A DNA stretch of 64,000 nt from Butyricicoccus pullicaecorum (GCA_018366195.1 JAGZIN010000002.1:124001-188000); one strand, 5' to 3'; counted from the stretch's first letter, positions 44,983 to 54,541 are shown. The notes: generated by a model from the letters alone, not told the origin. Numbers and translations are program-made.

Positions 44983-45876
44983 ATGGGTGTTTCAGTAAAG
45001 GTACCGGCAACCAGTGCCAATATGGGTTCGGGCTACGACAGCATCGGCATTGCGTTAGACCTCTATAATGTCATTACGATGGAGGAAAGCGACCATATTG
45101 ATATTACCGATGTCAATGGACAAAAAATTCCAACAGATGACACAAATCTTATTTACCAATGTGCAAAAAAGGTGTATGATATTTGTGGAAAACCACTCTC
45201 GGGTTTGAAAATTACAGAGGACTGTGCGATTCCGCAGACGCGGGGGCTGGGCTCTTCCTCTGCCTGCACGGTTGCTGGGATTCTGGGAGCCAATGCGCTT
45301 TTGGGTGAGCCGCTCAGTCAGGAAAATGTGATTGATTTGGCAGCGTCCATTGAAGGACACCCGGATAACTCAACACCAGCCATTCTGGGCGGATTTTGTG
45401 TGGCGCTCTTGGAATACGGAAAGGTGTGGAGTGTGCGCGTTCCGATGAACGGTACGGTTGATTTTATTACGTTCATTCCGGATTTTGAGCTTTCGACCGA
45501 AAAAGCACGTGCGGCTTTGCCCAAACAGGTGGCGCACCATGATGCTGTGTTCAACTTAGCGCGCGCGGCGCTGCTTGCCGGCTCCTTGGTCACGGGAAAG
45601 CTGGAAAATGTCGGCGTTGCAGTGGGAGACTGCCTGCATCAGCCCTATCGCTTTGGGCTGATTCCTGACGGGACGGAAATCGTTCATGCAGCAAAATGTA
45701 TGGGTGCGCTGGGCGCGTTTATTTCCGGTGCCGGACCTTCCATCATTGCAATCGTAGATTCCGCAGATAAAACATACTTATCCCGCGCACAAATGTATTG
45801 TGGGCAGCATTTCCCGCACTGGAAGCCAATACGTCTGACCTGTGATGAGGTCGGTGCAACAGTGACACGGTTTTAA
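44983..45876 (+). CDS. thrB: Homoserine kinase
   Basis: The protein is 297 residues from ATG 44983. GHMP-kinase motifs are present: VPATSANMGSGYDSIGIALD at the start, the ATP-binding PQTRGLGSSSACTVAGI near residue 86, and the C-terminal GAFISGAGPSIIAI. It phosphorylates homoserine for threonine synthesis. It is 20 bases after hom. Confidence 0.96.
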   Translation: MGVSVKVPATSANMGSGYDSIGIALDLYNVITMEESDHIDITDVNGQKIPTDDTNLIYQCAKKVYDICGKPLSGLKITEDCAIPQTRGLGSSSACTVAGILGANALLGEPLSQENVIDLAASIEGHPDNSTPAILGGFCVALLEYGKVWSVRVPMNGTVDFITFIPDFELSTEKARAALPKQVAHHDAVFNLARAALLAGSLVTGKLENVGVAVGDCLHQPYRFGLIPDGTEIVHAAKCMGALGAFISGAGPSIIAIVDSADKTYLSRAQMYCGQHFPHWKPIRLTCDEVGATVTRF

Positions 45877-45931
45877 TTCAGTATCGTAAGGACTGACGAA
45901 CGTGTCAGCCCCGAAGGAGGATATAAAGAAA

Positions 45932-47140
45932 ATGAGCTTAATTGTACAGAAGTTCGGCGGCACTTCAGTGGCAAATACAGAGCGGCTGCAAAATGTCGCA
46001 GATATCGTCACTTCTACCTATAAAGCAGGAAATCAGGTCGTGGTTGTGGTCTCTGCGCAGGGAGATACAACCGATGATTTTATTGAAAAGGCGGCGCAGC
46101 TGAACGAACGCCCGTCCAAGCGCGAAATGGACGTTCTGCTGTCTGCGGGCGAACAGATTTCCATGGCGCTGCTGGCAATGGCAATTCAAAAATTGGGGTA
46201 TCCGGTCATTTCTTTAACCGGCTGGCAGGCCGGAATTGAAACCGATATCAATTACTCGGAAGCAAGGATTCGCAATGTGACAGGAGAGCGTATCCGTTCG
46301 GAGCTCGACCGCAACCGCATTGTGATTGTTGCAGGCTTTCAGGGCATCAACAAGCAGGACGATATTACCACTCTAGGACGCGGAGGCTCGGATACAACTG
46401 CGGTTGCCATTGCAGCCGCACTCGGGGCAGACCTGTGCCAAATCTATACCGATGTAGATGGCGTATATACGGCTGACCCGCGCGTGGTTCAGGACGCACG
46501 CAAGCTGGAAGCCATCACCTATGATGAAATGCTCGAGCTTGCAACATTGGGGGCGCAGGTGCTGCACAACCGTTCGGTAGAGATGGCAAAGAAATATAAT
46601 GTCGATTTGGAAGTTGTATCCAGCTTTACCCGAAATCCGGGTACGAAGGTCAAGGAGGGTTCTGATATGGAGAAAATGAATGTAAGCGGCGTAGCCCGTG
46701 ACAATAACTGTGCGCGTGTCGCGCTCATCAACCTGCCAGATGAACCGGGCGTTGCGTTTAAGGTGTTCTCACTGCTGGCAAAGCACAAAATCAATATTGA
46801 TATCATTTTGCAGTCGGTCGGTCTCAAGGGACGCAAGTCCATCTCCTTTACCATTCCGGAGGATAAGGCAGAGGAGGTTGGACATATTCTGAGCCAGAAC
46901 AAGGACGGGCTGGACTTTGAAGATGTTTCCATCAATACAGGGGTTGCCAAGGTCTCCATTGTCGGTGCGGGCATGGCATCGAATCCGGGGGTTGCTGCTA
47001 TGATGTTTGAGGCGCTCGCAAGTGCAGGCATCAATATTCGCATGATTTCAACCTCCGAAATTAAAATCTCTGTACTCATCAATGAGGAGGACAGCGAAAA
47101 GGCAATCAAGGCGATTCATCAGAAATTTTTCAACGTATAA
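45932..47140 (+). CDS. lysC: Aspartokinase
   Basis: The protein is 402 residues from ATG 45932, behind AAGGAGG. KFGGTSVAN starts the kinase domain; TLGRGGSDTTAVAIAAALG, YTDVDGVYTADPR and LATLGAQVLHNRSVE are all conserved. Two ACT domains follow (LPDEPGVAFKVFSLL and VSIVGAGMASNPGVA). It catalyses the first step of the aspartate pathway and is normally feedback-inhibited by lysine and/or threonine. A terminator ends the operon. Confidence 0.97.
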   Translation: MSLIVQKFGGTSVANTERLQNVADIVTSTYKAGNQVVVVVSAQGDTTDDFIEKAAQLNERPSKREMDVLLSAGEQISMALLAMAIQKLGYPVISLTGWQAGIETDINYSEARIRNVTGERIRSELDRNRIVIVAGFQGINKQDDITTLGRGGSDTTAVAIAAALGADLCQIYTDVDGVYTADPRVVQDARKLEAITYDEMLELATLGAQVLHNRSVEMAKKYNVDLEVVSSFTRNPGTKVKEGSDMEKMNVSGVARDNNCARVALINLPDEPGVAFKVFSLLAKHKINIDIILQSVGLKGRKSISFTIPEDKAEEVGHILSQNKDGLDFEDVSINTGVAKVSIVGAGMASNPGVAAMMFEALASAGINIRMISTSEIKISVLINEEDSEKAIKAIHQKFFNV

Positions 47141-47160
47141 ACACGTGCGCTATCATCTAT

Positions 47161-47189
47161 GCGGCTCCTGCATCTGGGAGCCGCATTTT
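47161..47189 (+). terminator. Rho-independent terminator after lysC
   Basis: GCGGCTCC-TGCATCTG-GGAGCCGC is a perfect 8-bp stem followed by ATTTTG. Confidence 0.85.
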
Positions 47190-47263
47190 GCACGGTGTAG
47201 AGGAAATTTGTGGAAAATGTTCAGAAAATTCGGTAACAATTCGGTGAATTCAGCGAATGAACA

Positions 47264-47293
47264 TTGAATCGGACGAATCTGGTATGTTATAAT
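47264..47293 (+). promoter_or_regulatory. Sigma-A promoter for rlmB and the next gene
   Basis: TTGAAT (47264-47269), 18 bases, TATAAT (47288-47293), 43 bases before the rlmB start. Confidence 0.6.
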
Positions 47294-47336
47294 AAAGCTT
47301 GGAAATTTATATCGTTGAGAAAGACGGGAGCTTGCG

Positions 47337-48119
47337 ATGCACAATCCAAAACAGAGGAAATCGCGTCCGATACAGGACGAAAAGGAAGAGAATAATCTGC
47401 TTGAGGGCCGCAATGCGGTCATTGAGTTTTTGCGCTCCGGACAAGACTGCGACAAGGTCTTTGCAGCACAGGGCGCGCGAGTCGGAGACATCATTGCGCT
47501 CGCAAAGGAGCGTGGTGTGCCAGTTGTGACATGTGACCGCCGAAAGCTGGACGGTATGAGTACGACCGGCAATCATCAGGGAGTCATGGCGCAGGTGGCA
47601 GCCCATGCGTATGCCAGTCTGGACGAGCTGTTCGAACACGCACAGGCAAAGGGGGAAGCCCCTTTGTTTGTATTATGTGACGGCATTGCAGACCCGCACA
47701 ATCTGGGGGCAATCATTCGTTCAGCAGAAACCGCAGGCGCACATGGCGTTATCATTCCAAAACGCCGCGCAGTGGGACTGACTGCGGTGACGGCACGGGC
47801 ATCAGCCGGAGCACTTGCTTATATGCCGGTACACAAGGCGGTCAATCTGCCGGCTGTGCTCGATGTGCTGAAGCAGAGAGGCGTATGGATTTTCGGAGCA
47901 GAGGCAGATGGAACGGTTGGACTCTATGATGCGGATTTTGCAGGACCGACAGCCATTGTCATTGGCTCTGAGGGCGAGGGTATCAGCCGTTTGGTACGCG
48001 AAAAATGTGATTTTATTGTGAGTATTCCCATGCGTGGGCAGGTAAATTCATTGAACGCATCGAATGCGGCAGCCGTACTGCTCTTTGAAGCAGTGCGCCG
48101 CCGGACATGTGCAAGGTGA
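47337..48119 (+). CDS. rlmB: TrmH-family 23S rRNA 2'-O-ribose methyltransferase RlmB-like
   Basis: The protein is 260 residues. An N-terminal substrate-binding domain (LLEGRNAVIEFL) is followed by the SPOUT knot: LCDGIADPHNLGAIIRSAE (motif 1 with the Arg and Glu), VIGSEGEGISRLV (motif 2) and IPMRGQVNSLNASNAAAVL (motif 3). It is probably the G2251-type 23S rRNA methylase, though the related RlmH/TrmH paralogue specificity cannot be separated by eye. Its last codons lie 8 bases before the pseudo-ATPase gene. Confidence 0.92.
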   Translation: MHNPKQRKSRPIQDEKEENNLLEGRNAVIEFLRSGQDCDKVFAAQGARVGDIIALAKERGVPVVTCDRRKLDGMSTTGNHQGVMAQVAAHAYASLDELFEHAQAKGEAPLFVLCDGIADPHNLGAIIRSAETAGAHGVIIPKRRAVGLTAVTARASAGALAYMPVHKAVNLPAVLDVLKQRGVWIFGAEADGTVGLYDADFAGPTAIVIGSEGEGISRLVREKCDFIVSIPMRGQVNSLNASNAAAVLLFEAVRRRTCAR

Positions 48120-48127
48120 GGTGTATA

Positions 48128-50251
48128 ATGGGCAATAAATTTGATACCGCTGAGCTCAATGATATTCGGCGGCTGCTGGGTGAGGAAATCCCAAAAGAAC
48201 CGGAAAAAATTGCGAAGCCTGCCCCACAGACTGAGAACAGCAGTTCCGGCGGACGCAGTTTTAATCTGGACGATATTTTGGCAGAGGTCAGCGGCGTAGT
48301 AGACGAAGCACATGCGGAATATGAGGCGAAGCGTCCGGAAAATCAGACAACGGCAAGAAAGCCGCAGACTTCAGCGCGTGCGGCTGCACAGGCACAGCCT
48401 TCCGCGCAGACGCCGCCGGCATCGGAGTCGTTCGAGATGCCGGCGGCTGCGTCGGACAAACAGGGTGCGCAGGGGCTGAAACAGCAGGAAATCCGATTGC
48501 CGCGGCGGGAAACAAAGCAGGAGCGTCCTGCAATGCCTGTCTATGCAGACGATGAGGAGGACGATGACGACGATGATGAGATCATTGCAATCCAAGACCC
48601 TAAGAAAGCCATGCATGAAGCAAACAGACGGGCTAAGAATTTGGGCAGACGCGCCATTCCGGTGCTGATTCTGGGACTGGCTGCGCTCTATCTGACAATG
48701 GCAGAGGGTCTCGGTCTGCCCATGCCGGAAATCATATCTTATGCCAAAAATCCGCGTATGTTCGTGCTGACACAGATTGGCTTGCAGGTGCTGTCCATGC
48801 TGATTGCCATTGATATCATTGGTGCCGGATTTTATGCGCTCATTACCTTGAAAGCAGACAGGGCTTCTCTGGTTGCCATCGCCAATATGGCAGCGGTTCT
48901 GCACTGTATGTGCTTTATTATTGCAGGCTGGGGCGGTGTGCTGCCCTATTCCTCGATCTGTATCCTGCTGCTCTATGCGGCAATGCGTGAGGACAAAAAT
49001 CGCAGCGCAGGCAGAGCACGTGCCTATAAGACGGCAACATTGCATGAAACGCCGATGGGGGTCTATTATCATCATGATGGAATCGACCACGCACGCCGCA
49101 CCGTGAAAAGCCGTATGCACGGAGTCCGTGAGTTTTTGCAGGAACTGGAACGTCCGGATTCTATGGAACGCTTTGCACGAATTTATGCTCCCATTATGCT
49201 GGTGGCTTCTATTGTGCTGGCGGTTGTGGCTGCTGTTGCACAGAAGAATATCCAGAGTTTTTTCTGGGCATTGTCTGCGATGCTGACCATTGCCTGCCCG
49301 CTTCCTATCCTGTGTGCATTCGGCAGAGCGTATTATAATGTCTCACGCCGTTTGATTTCTGAGGGAGCTGCCATTGCAAGCGGTCAGGCAGCCTTCCGGG
49401 TGCGCAAGTCGTGCCGTGCAGTCATTCAGGACAGTGATTTGTTCCCGAGCGGTACGGTGTCCATCACCGAGGTGCGTGCGCACAATGGTTATACACCGGA
49501 AAAACTGCTCTCTTATGCGGTGGCGATGACCGATGGCTATGACATGGAAATCGGTAAGCTGCTCGCAGAAGCCTTGCGCGAACAGTATGGACGCCCTGCA
49601 CGTGCAAGCGATATCAAGGTTTATGACGTGGGTGGATTGTCCGGTAAAATTGGAGGAGACCTCGTAGAAATCGGAAATGCTGCCTATATGGCACGTCTGG
49701 GCAGACCAATCCAAGCCCCAAAGCAGGGACATGAGGTCAATACGGGAATCTATGTGAGCATCAACAGCCAGCCTGCGGGTGTCATTGAGCTGACTTATCA
49801 TTCCAATCCGCAGACCTTCAATGCGTTGCAGGCATTGCTGCGCCTCAAGGTGGCTCCAGAGCTGGCGACGAGAGACTTTAACATTTCGCCGGAAATGGTG
49901 CAGAAGATGTTTGAAACCCGCCGTGGGAAAATCGGAGAGGTTGCAGCCGACCGCATTGCGTCCGTGACCTCCTCTGCCTATATTATGGGGGACCGCGTTT
50001 GTGCGATTTTGTCACGTGATGGTGCAGTGCCTTTTGCACAGGTGCATCAGTCTGCGGACAAGTTGTCCGGCGCGATGCGTTCCAATTTGATTTTGGGCGC
50101 TGTGGGTGGTGTGTGCGGACTGCTCCTGATGTTCTATCTTGCGTTTGTGGGACACCCAGAGGCAGTCACCCCGAAAAATGTGCTGCTGTATTTGATATTT
50201 TGGTATATCCCGTCGTTTTTCGTGACTTTCAACACGAGAAAGGGACTTTGA
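48128..50251 (+). CDS. P1B-ATPase-like membrane protein with degenerate catalytic motifs
   Basis: The protein is 707 residues from ATG 48128. The first 170 residues are disordered-looking, with Ala/Gln/Pro-rich and Asp-rich (EEDDDDDDE) runs. Eight hydrophobic segments follow in the pattern 4 + 2 + 2, as in heavy-metal P-type ATPases. Segment 6 contains CPLP (Cys about 390) like the metal-binding CPx. About 45 residues later VIQDSDLFPSG (Asp about 435) sits where DKTGTLTxG should be. The loop between segments 4 and 5 (about 60 residues) is too short for an actuator domain and has no TGE. GDGxNDxP is not seen; MGDRVCA near 621 is the closest. It is probably a catalytically inactive relative with a structural or regulatory role (inference). 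The gene is co-transcribed with rlmB. Confidence 0.75.
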   Translation: MGNKFDTAELNDIRRLLGEEIPKEPEKIAKPAPQTENSSSGGRSFNLDDILAEVSGVVDEAHAEYEAKRPENQTTARKPQTSARAAAQAQPSAQTPPASESFEMPAAASDKQGAQGLKQQEIRLPRRETKQERPAMPVYADDEEDDDDDDEIIAIQDPKKAMHEANRRAKNLGRRAIPVLILGLAALYLTMAEGLGLPMPEIISYAKNPRMFVLTQIGLQVLSMLIAIDIIGAGFYALITLKADRASLVAIANMAAVLHCMCFIIAGWGGVLPYSSICILLLYAAMREDKNRSAGRARAYKTATLHETPMGVYYHHDGIDHARRTVKSRMHGVREFLQELERPDSMERFARIYAPIMLVASIVLAVVAAVAQKNIQSFFWALSAMLTIACPLPILCAFGRAYYNVSRRLISEGAAIASGQAAFRVRKSCRAVIQDSDLFPSGTVSITEVRAHNGYTPEKLLSYAVAMTDGYDMEIGKLLAEALREQYGRPARASDIKVYDVGGLSGKIGGDLVEIGNAAYMARLGRPIQAPKQGHEVNTGIYVSINSQPAGVIELTYHSNPQTFNALQALLRLKVAPELATRDFNISPEMVQKMFETRRGKIGEVAADRIASVTSSAYIMGDRVCAILSRDGAVPFAQVHQSADKLSGAMRSNLILGAVGGVCGLLLMFYLAFVGHPEAVTPKNVLLYLIFWYIPSFFVTFNTRKGL

Positions 50252-50270
50252 CAACAAAAAATTGTGCAAA

Positions 50271-50300
50271 AAAACACTGCCTTTTGAGGCAGTGTTTTTT
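50271..50300 (+). terminator. Rho-independent terminator after the pseudo-ATPase gene
   Basis: AAAACACTGCC pairs with GGCAGTGTTTT around TTTTGA and is followed by more T residues. Confidence 0.88.
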
Positions 50301-50340
50301 ATATCTGAATAGAAAATGTGCATACTGCATAAAAAAGTGA

Positions 50341-50369
50341 TTGCAATTTACATGGTTATGGTTTATAAT
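50341..50369 (+). promoter_or_regulatory. Sigma-A promoter for the EF-G gene
   Basis: TTGCAA (50341-50346), 17 bases, TATAAT (50364-50369). It lies 68 bases before the start codon. Confidence 0.8.
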
Positions 50370-50437
50370 TACGAACAAGGAGTAATCGACTCCAATGTGC
50401 GCAAACTGAATGAACAAAATGGCAGGAGTGTGTAATT

Positions 50438-52522
50438 ATGGCAACATTTCCAGTAAACAAAATCCGCAATGTATGTATTATGGGACATGGAAGCGATGGC
50501 AAGACTTCTTTGGTGGAAAGCCTGCTGTTCACTGCCGGTGTGACCGACCGCGTCGGTAAGGTGCCAGAGGGCAATACGGTATGTGACTTTGACCCAGAAG
50601 AGGTAAAGCGTCAGTTTTCTATTTCTACTGCGGTTGCACCCGTTGTCTGGAATCATGAGTGTAAAATCAACCTGCTAGATACACCGGGCTTCTTTGACTT
50701 TGAAAATGAGGTCAATCAGGCTTTGCGCGTTGCAGAATCTGCATTGATTGTGGCAACCGGAAAAGCAGGTCCCGGCGTAGGAACTGAAAAAGCGTGGAAG
50801 CGTGTGCAGGAACGCAACATGCCGCGTATGTTCTATATTTCTAAAATTGATGAGGAAAATTCCGATTATTATACCGCATTACATAAATTACAAAAGCAAT
50901 TCGGTGTTTCGGTTTGTCCAATCGTCGTACCGATTTTTGAGGGCAATCGCGATACCGTGGGTGTCGTAGACTGTGTATTCCGCAAGGCATACAAGATGGA
51001 GGGCAATGAACGTGTAGAGATTCCGATTCCGGATAATATGGTAGAGCGTATTGACCAGCACCGCGCTGCTCTGTGCGAAAATGTAGCTGAATTGTCTGAG
51101 GACTTGATGGAACGCTATTTCGCGGGTGAGGAGTTCTCCAATGAAGAGCTGATTGCAGGAATTCGTCAGGGGGTACGTGATTTGGTCATTGCACCCGTAT
51201 TTTGCGGCACGGCTGCAACTGGCATCGGCTCCTATGCGCTGCTTCAGGGAATCGAAGACTATATGCCATCGCCCGATGAAGCACCGGCAGAGGTCTGTGA
51301 AGATGAAAAGGGTGACCTCATTGAAATCAACTGTGCGCCAAATGGCTCTACCGTTGCAATGGTCTTTAAGACCGTGGCAGACCAGTATGGCAGATTCTCT
51401 TACTTTAAGGTGTTCTCCGGCACAGTCAAGCAGGATATGACCTTGGTAAATCGCCGCGCAGATGCCAATGAAAAGCTGGCACATATCTACACCGTTTGCG
51501 GCAAAAAGACAACTGAGGTCACGGAAGTCGGCTGTGGTGATATCGGTGCAGTGGCAAAGCTGGTTACAACCAAGACGGGAGATACGCTATCCATGTCGGT
51601 ACGTAAGGTCAGCTTGGATACTGTGCCGATGGCAAAGCCATGCTATTCGCAGGGAATTGCGCCAAAGAGCAAGGGCAATGAAGAAAAGCTTGCAACGGGT
51701 CTGGCACGTTTGAGAGATGAAGACCCTTCCTTTACCACAGAGTATCATGCGGAAACCAAGCAGATGCTGATTTCGGGCATGGGTGACATTCATCTTGATG
51801 TGATTTGCTCCAAACTCAAGAATAAGTTTGGCGTGGAAGTAGAGCTTTCGGAGCCAATCGTGCCATATCGTGAGAAGATTCGTAAAAAGGTGTCCGTAGA
51901 GGGCAAGCACAAGAAACAGTCGGGCGGCCATGGACAGTATGGACACGTCAAGATGGACTTTGAACCGTGTGAGGATCAGGATTTTGTATTTGCAGAAACG
52001 ATTTTTGGCGGCTCGGTTCCGAAAAACTTCTGGCCGGCAGTGGAAAAGGGAATCCATGAAGCCATGGAGCATGGTGTATTGGCTGGATATCCGCTGGTTG
52101 GACTCAAGGCAACGCTGACAGATGGCTCCTATCATGATGTGGACTCCAATGAGCTTTCCTTTAAGATGGCAGCTCGTCTTGCCTATAAGGCTGGTATCCC
52201 ACAGGCTTCTCCGGTTCTGTTGGAGCCAATCTGTGCGCTCAAGGTTTTGGTGCCGGATTCCTATATGGGTGATGTCATTGGAGATCTCAACAAACGCCGC
52301 GGCCGCATCATGGGCATGAATCCAGCAGAGGACGGTCAGCAGGAAATTTTGGCAGAGGCACCCATGGCAGAGCTTACCGACTATGCCATTGCCCTGCGCT
52401 CGATGACACATGGACGCGGTGCGTTCGAATCGGACTTTGTCCGTTATGATGAAGCGCCCGTACCGGTACAGGAAAAGGTGATTGCAGAAAATAAGGCGCG
52501 TTTGGAGGCGCTGGCTGATTAA
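50438..52522 (+). CDS. Elongation factor G-like GTPase (EF-G2 type)
   Basis: The protein is 694 residues with the five-domain EF-G layout. G1 reads GHGSDGKTSL instead of the AHIDAGKTT of canonical FusA; G3 is DTPGFFDF; G4 reads SKIDEEN where NKxD is normal. Domain IV has KKQSGGHGQYGHV near residue 490 and the C-terminus MTHGRGAFESDF. The atypical G1/G4 motifs put it in the second EF-G clade found beside a normal FusA in many Firmicutes. Its role (translocation, recycling or stress) cannot be fixed from sequence. It stands alone with its own promoter and terminator. Confidence 0.92.
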   Translation: MATFPVNKIRNVCIMGHGSDGKTSLVESLLFTAGVTDRVGKVPEGNTVCDFDPEEVKRQFSISTAVAPVVWNHECKINLLDTPGFFDFENEVNQALRVAESALIVATGKAGPGVGTEKAWKRVQERNMPRMFYISKIDEENSDYYTALHKLQKQFGVSVCPIVVPIFEGNRDTVGVVDCVFRKAYKMEGNERVEIPIPDNMVERIDQHRAALCENVAELSEDLMERYFAGEEFSNEELIAGIRQGVRDLVIAPVFCGTAATGIGSYALLQGIEDYMPSPDEAPAEVCEDEKGDLIEINCAPNGSTVAMVFKTVADQYGRFSYFKVFSGTVKQDMTLVNRRADANEKLAHIYTVCGKKTTEVTEVGCGDIGAVAKLVTTKTGDTLSMSVRKVSLDTVPMAKPCYSQGIAPKSKGNEEKLATGLARLRDEDPSFTTEYHAETKQMLISGMGDIHLDVICSKLKNKFGVEVELSEPIVPYREKIRKKVSVEGKHKKQSGGHGQYGHVKMDFEPCEDQDFVFAETIFGGSVPKNFWPAVEKGIHEAMEHGVLAGYPLVGLKATLTDGSYHDVDSNELSFKMAARLAYKAGIPQASPVLLEPICALKVLVPDSYMGDVIGDLNKRRGRIMGMNPAEDGQQEILAEAPMAELTDYAIALRSMTHGRGAFESDFVRYDEAPVPVQEKVIAENKARLEALAD

Positions 52523-52581
52523 AATAGGTTCCCAGTGTTCTGTGCGGGCAGCGCACGGCCTGTACGGGATTTTGCAAGAAG

Positions 52582-52608
52582 GAGAGGCAGAGTGCCTCTC
52601 TTTCTTTT
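52582..52608 (+). terminator. Rho-independent terminator after the EF-G gene
   Basis: GAGAGGCA-GAG-TGCCTCTC is a perfect hairpin followed by TTTCTTTTT. Confidence 0.88.
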
Positions 52609-52700
52609 TGGTCTATTTGGTGCGGCACGTCCATATCCTTATGATAAGAAAGAACACACGGAGCAGTGTGGACATTCGTCACAAATGGGAGGCATTGGAC

Positions 52701-53207
52701 ATGGTAATGTATACGACAAAATTGACACGGCGTAAAATTGTGGTAGGATTTCTGGCTTTGTGTGCGCTGGTTGTTGGGACGGGATATGGATTGTTTGGCG
52801 GCAGAGCAGAGGATGCTGCAAGCGCTGCCGCAGAAACCAGCATTTCGTGCAAGCTGGAGGGAAATGAAGACCGTGTTTCTTTTTTGCGAAGCTATGGCTG
52901 GGAGGTCGAGGAGAGTCCGGCAGCCGAGCAGGAGGTACGGATTCCGGATACATTTGATGCCGCGTATGAGAGCTATAATGCGCTGCAAAAGACACAGGGA
53001 TTGGATTTGACCAAGTATCAGGGGCGCAAATGCAAGCTCTATGTGTATCGGGTTCACAATGACCCGAGTGGGGAACAGGGCGTGACTGCCAATCTGGTGC
53101 TCTACCGAAATCGCCTGATTGCGGCAGATATCTGTTCGGAGCATGCAGATGGTTTTGTGCGTGCTGTGACAGACCGCTCTGCTTCCGGACAACAGACAGA
53201 GGAGTAA
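52701..53207 (+). CDS. DUF4830 family membrane-anchored protein
   Basis: The protein is 168 residues from ATG 52701, 8 bases after GGGAGG. One N-terminal membrane segment (about residues 12-32) is followed by an extracytoplasmic domain: VSFLRSYGWEVEESP, VRIPDTFDAAYESYNALQK, GLDLTKYQGRKCKLYVYRV and a final NLVLYRNRLIAADI. These match the DUF4830 pattern as I know it. The function is unknown. It is closed by a strong terminator. Confidence 0.8.
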   Translation: MVMYTTKLTRRKIVVGFLALCALVVGTGYGLFGGRAEDAASAAAETSISCKLEGNEDRVSFLRSYGWEVEESPAAEQEVRIPDTFDAAYESYNALQKTQGLDLTKYQGRKCKLYVYRVHNDPSGEQGVTANLVLYRNRLIAADICSEHADGFVRAVTDRSASGQQTEE

Positions 53208-53209
53208 GA

Positions 53210-53248
53210 AACAGCCCGAATCCTTGGATTCGGGCTGTTAATTTTTTT
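53210..53248 (+). terminator. Rho-independent terminator after the DUF4830 gene
   Basis: AACAGCCCGAATCC pairs perfectly with GGATTCGGGCTGTT and is followed by AATTTTTTT. Confidence 0.92.
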
Positions 53249-53448
53249 GCATAAATTATGTGGAAATGTGTTGACATATTGTCAGAAACAACTTATCCTA
53301 TTTTGTGCATTATCATAGAAATTTCTGATTATGCTTGTAAAAAATTGACAAGAGCAGCCGGAGAAAATCGGTTTTTTTTATAAGACCTATTGTGCAAAGT
53401 GCAAAAAAGTGGTACGCTATGTTTATCTGAGGAACAAGGAGGGGCAAA

Positions 53449-54192
53449 ATGGCACGGGAACGTCTCGACAAACTGCTGGCAGCACGCGGAATCGGTTCGC
53501 GCAAGGAGGTCGGGCAGCAAATTCGGTCAGGACAGGTAACGGTGAACGGCGCAATTTGCCGTGACCCTGCAAGTAAGGTGGAGGCAGCGCAAGACACGGT
53601 CTGTGTCATGGGAGCTCCAATCCGCGCAAGAAAAGAACGCTACTTTATGCTCAATAAGCCTGCGGGTGTCATTTCTGCAACCGAAGATACCGCGCATCAA
53701 ACCGTACTGGAGCTTTTTCCGGAATCGGAGCGCACAGGACTTGCCCCGGTGGGGCGGCTCGATAAGGATACCGTGGGGCTGTTGTTGGTGACCGATGACG
53801 GCGCACTCAATCATGCCCTGACTGCTCCGCGCCGTCATGTGGACAAGCGCTATCGTGCGCTGGTCTCCGGAAAGCTGGCGGCAGATGCACAGGAACAATT
53901 TGCGCAAGGCGTGCTTTTGCGCGATGGCACCGTATGCCGTCCGGCAGAGCTTACGATTGCGGAAACAGACGCAGCAGGGCTGACCACGGTGGAGGTTGTT
54001 TTGCAGGAAGGAAAGTACCATCAGGTAAAGCGTATGATTGCGGCTCTGGGCGGACATGTAGAGCGGCTGGAACGCTTGTCTGTGGGACCGATTGTGCTCG
54101 ATACAAACCTTGCACAGGGAGAATATCGGGAACTGACAGAAGCGGAGCTCCAAGCGCTTTTTTCTGCCTGCAAGGGGCTGCGTCAGCCTTGA
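53449..54192 (+). CDS. Pseudouridine synthase, RsuA/RluB family
   Basis: The protein is 247 residues. An N-terminal S4 domain (RLDKLLAARGIGSRKEVGQQ) precedes the catalytic domain with MLNKPAGVISA, VGRLDKDTVGLLLVTDDG (catalytic Asp in GRLDxDTxG) and EGKYHQVKRMIAALGGHV. It isomerises a uridine in 16S or 23S rRNA; which one cannot be told. GGAGGGGC lies before the ATG. Confidence 0.94.
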   Translation: MARERLDKLLAARGIGSRKEVGQQIRSGQVTVNGAICRDPASKVEAAQDTVCVMGAPIRARKERYFMLNKPAGVISATEDTAHQTVLELFPESERTGLAPVGRLDKDTVGLLLVTDDGALNHALTAPRRHVDKRYRALVSGKLAADAQEQFAQGVLLRDGTVCRPAELTIAETDAAGLTTVEVVLQEGKYHQVKRMIAALGGHVERLERLSVGPIVLDTNLAQGEYRELTEAELQALFSACKGLRQP

Positions 54193-54418
54193 AAACCCAT
54201 CGGAAGTGTGCTTTGTCTTGCGCATGCAGGACGTGTTGTTAAATTCCCGAAAAGCGGGTGTATTTCGCATGGGATTTTATCCGCTCGACCTGAAAAATGC
54301 GTCGTATCGTGGTTTGAAAGAAAGGGGAAGAGTTGCCCGAAACCAGTAATTTTCAACAGACAATGATAAAAATACACAAAAAATTTTGAGGAAATTTGTG
54401 TAAAAATAGAGGAATCTG

Positions 54419-54427
54419 TGTTATAAT
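54419..54427 (+). promoter_or_regulatory. Extended -10 promoter before the PucR-type regulator gene
   Basis: TG-T-TATAAT at 54419-54427. No good -35 at 17 bases is seen, as is usual for extended -10 promoters. Confidence 0.5.
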
Positions 54428-54541
54428 TTCTTAAAATGGACGAAGATGAGAAATCTTTCTTGTGTATGATGCTGAAAAGAGATGTGTACAGCTCGCAGAT
54501 AAAATTAAAGATGGATCTTGAAAAAAGGAAAGGTGATGGCT

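Noticed and set aside
47220..47265. Short AATTCGGT-type repeats before rlmB as iterons
   Set aside because: Copies are imperfect and only two or three; they sit in ordinary promoter DNA with no replication gene near.
52414..52428. GTTCGAATC-like T-arm strings (also near 20415) as possible tRNA genes
   Set aside because: They lie inside conserved coding sequence and no acceptor or anticodon arms can be formed around them.
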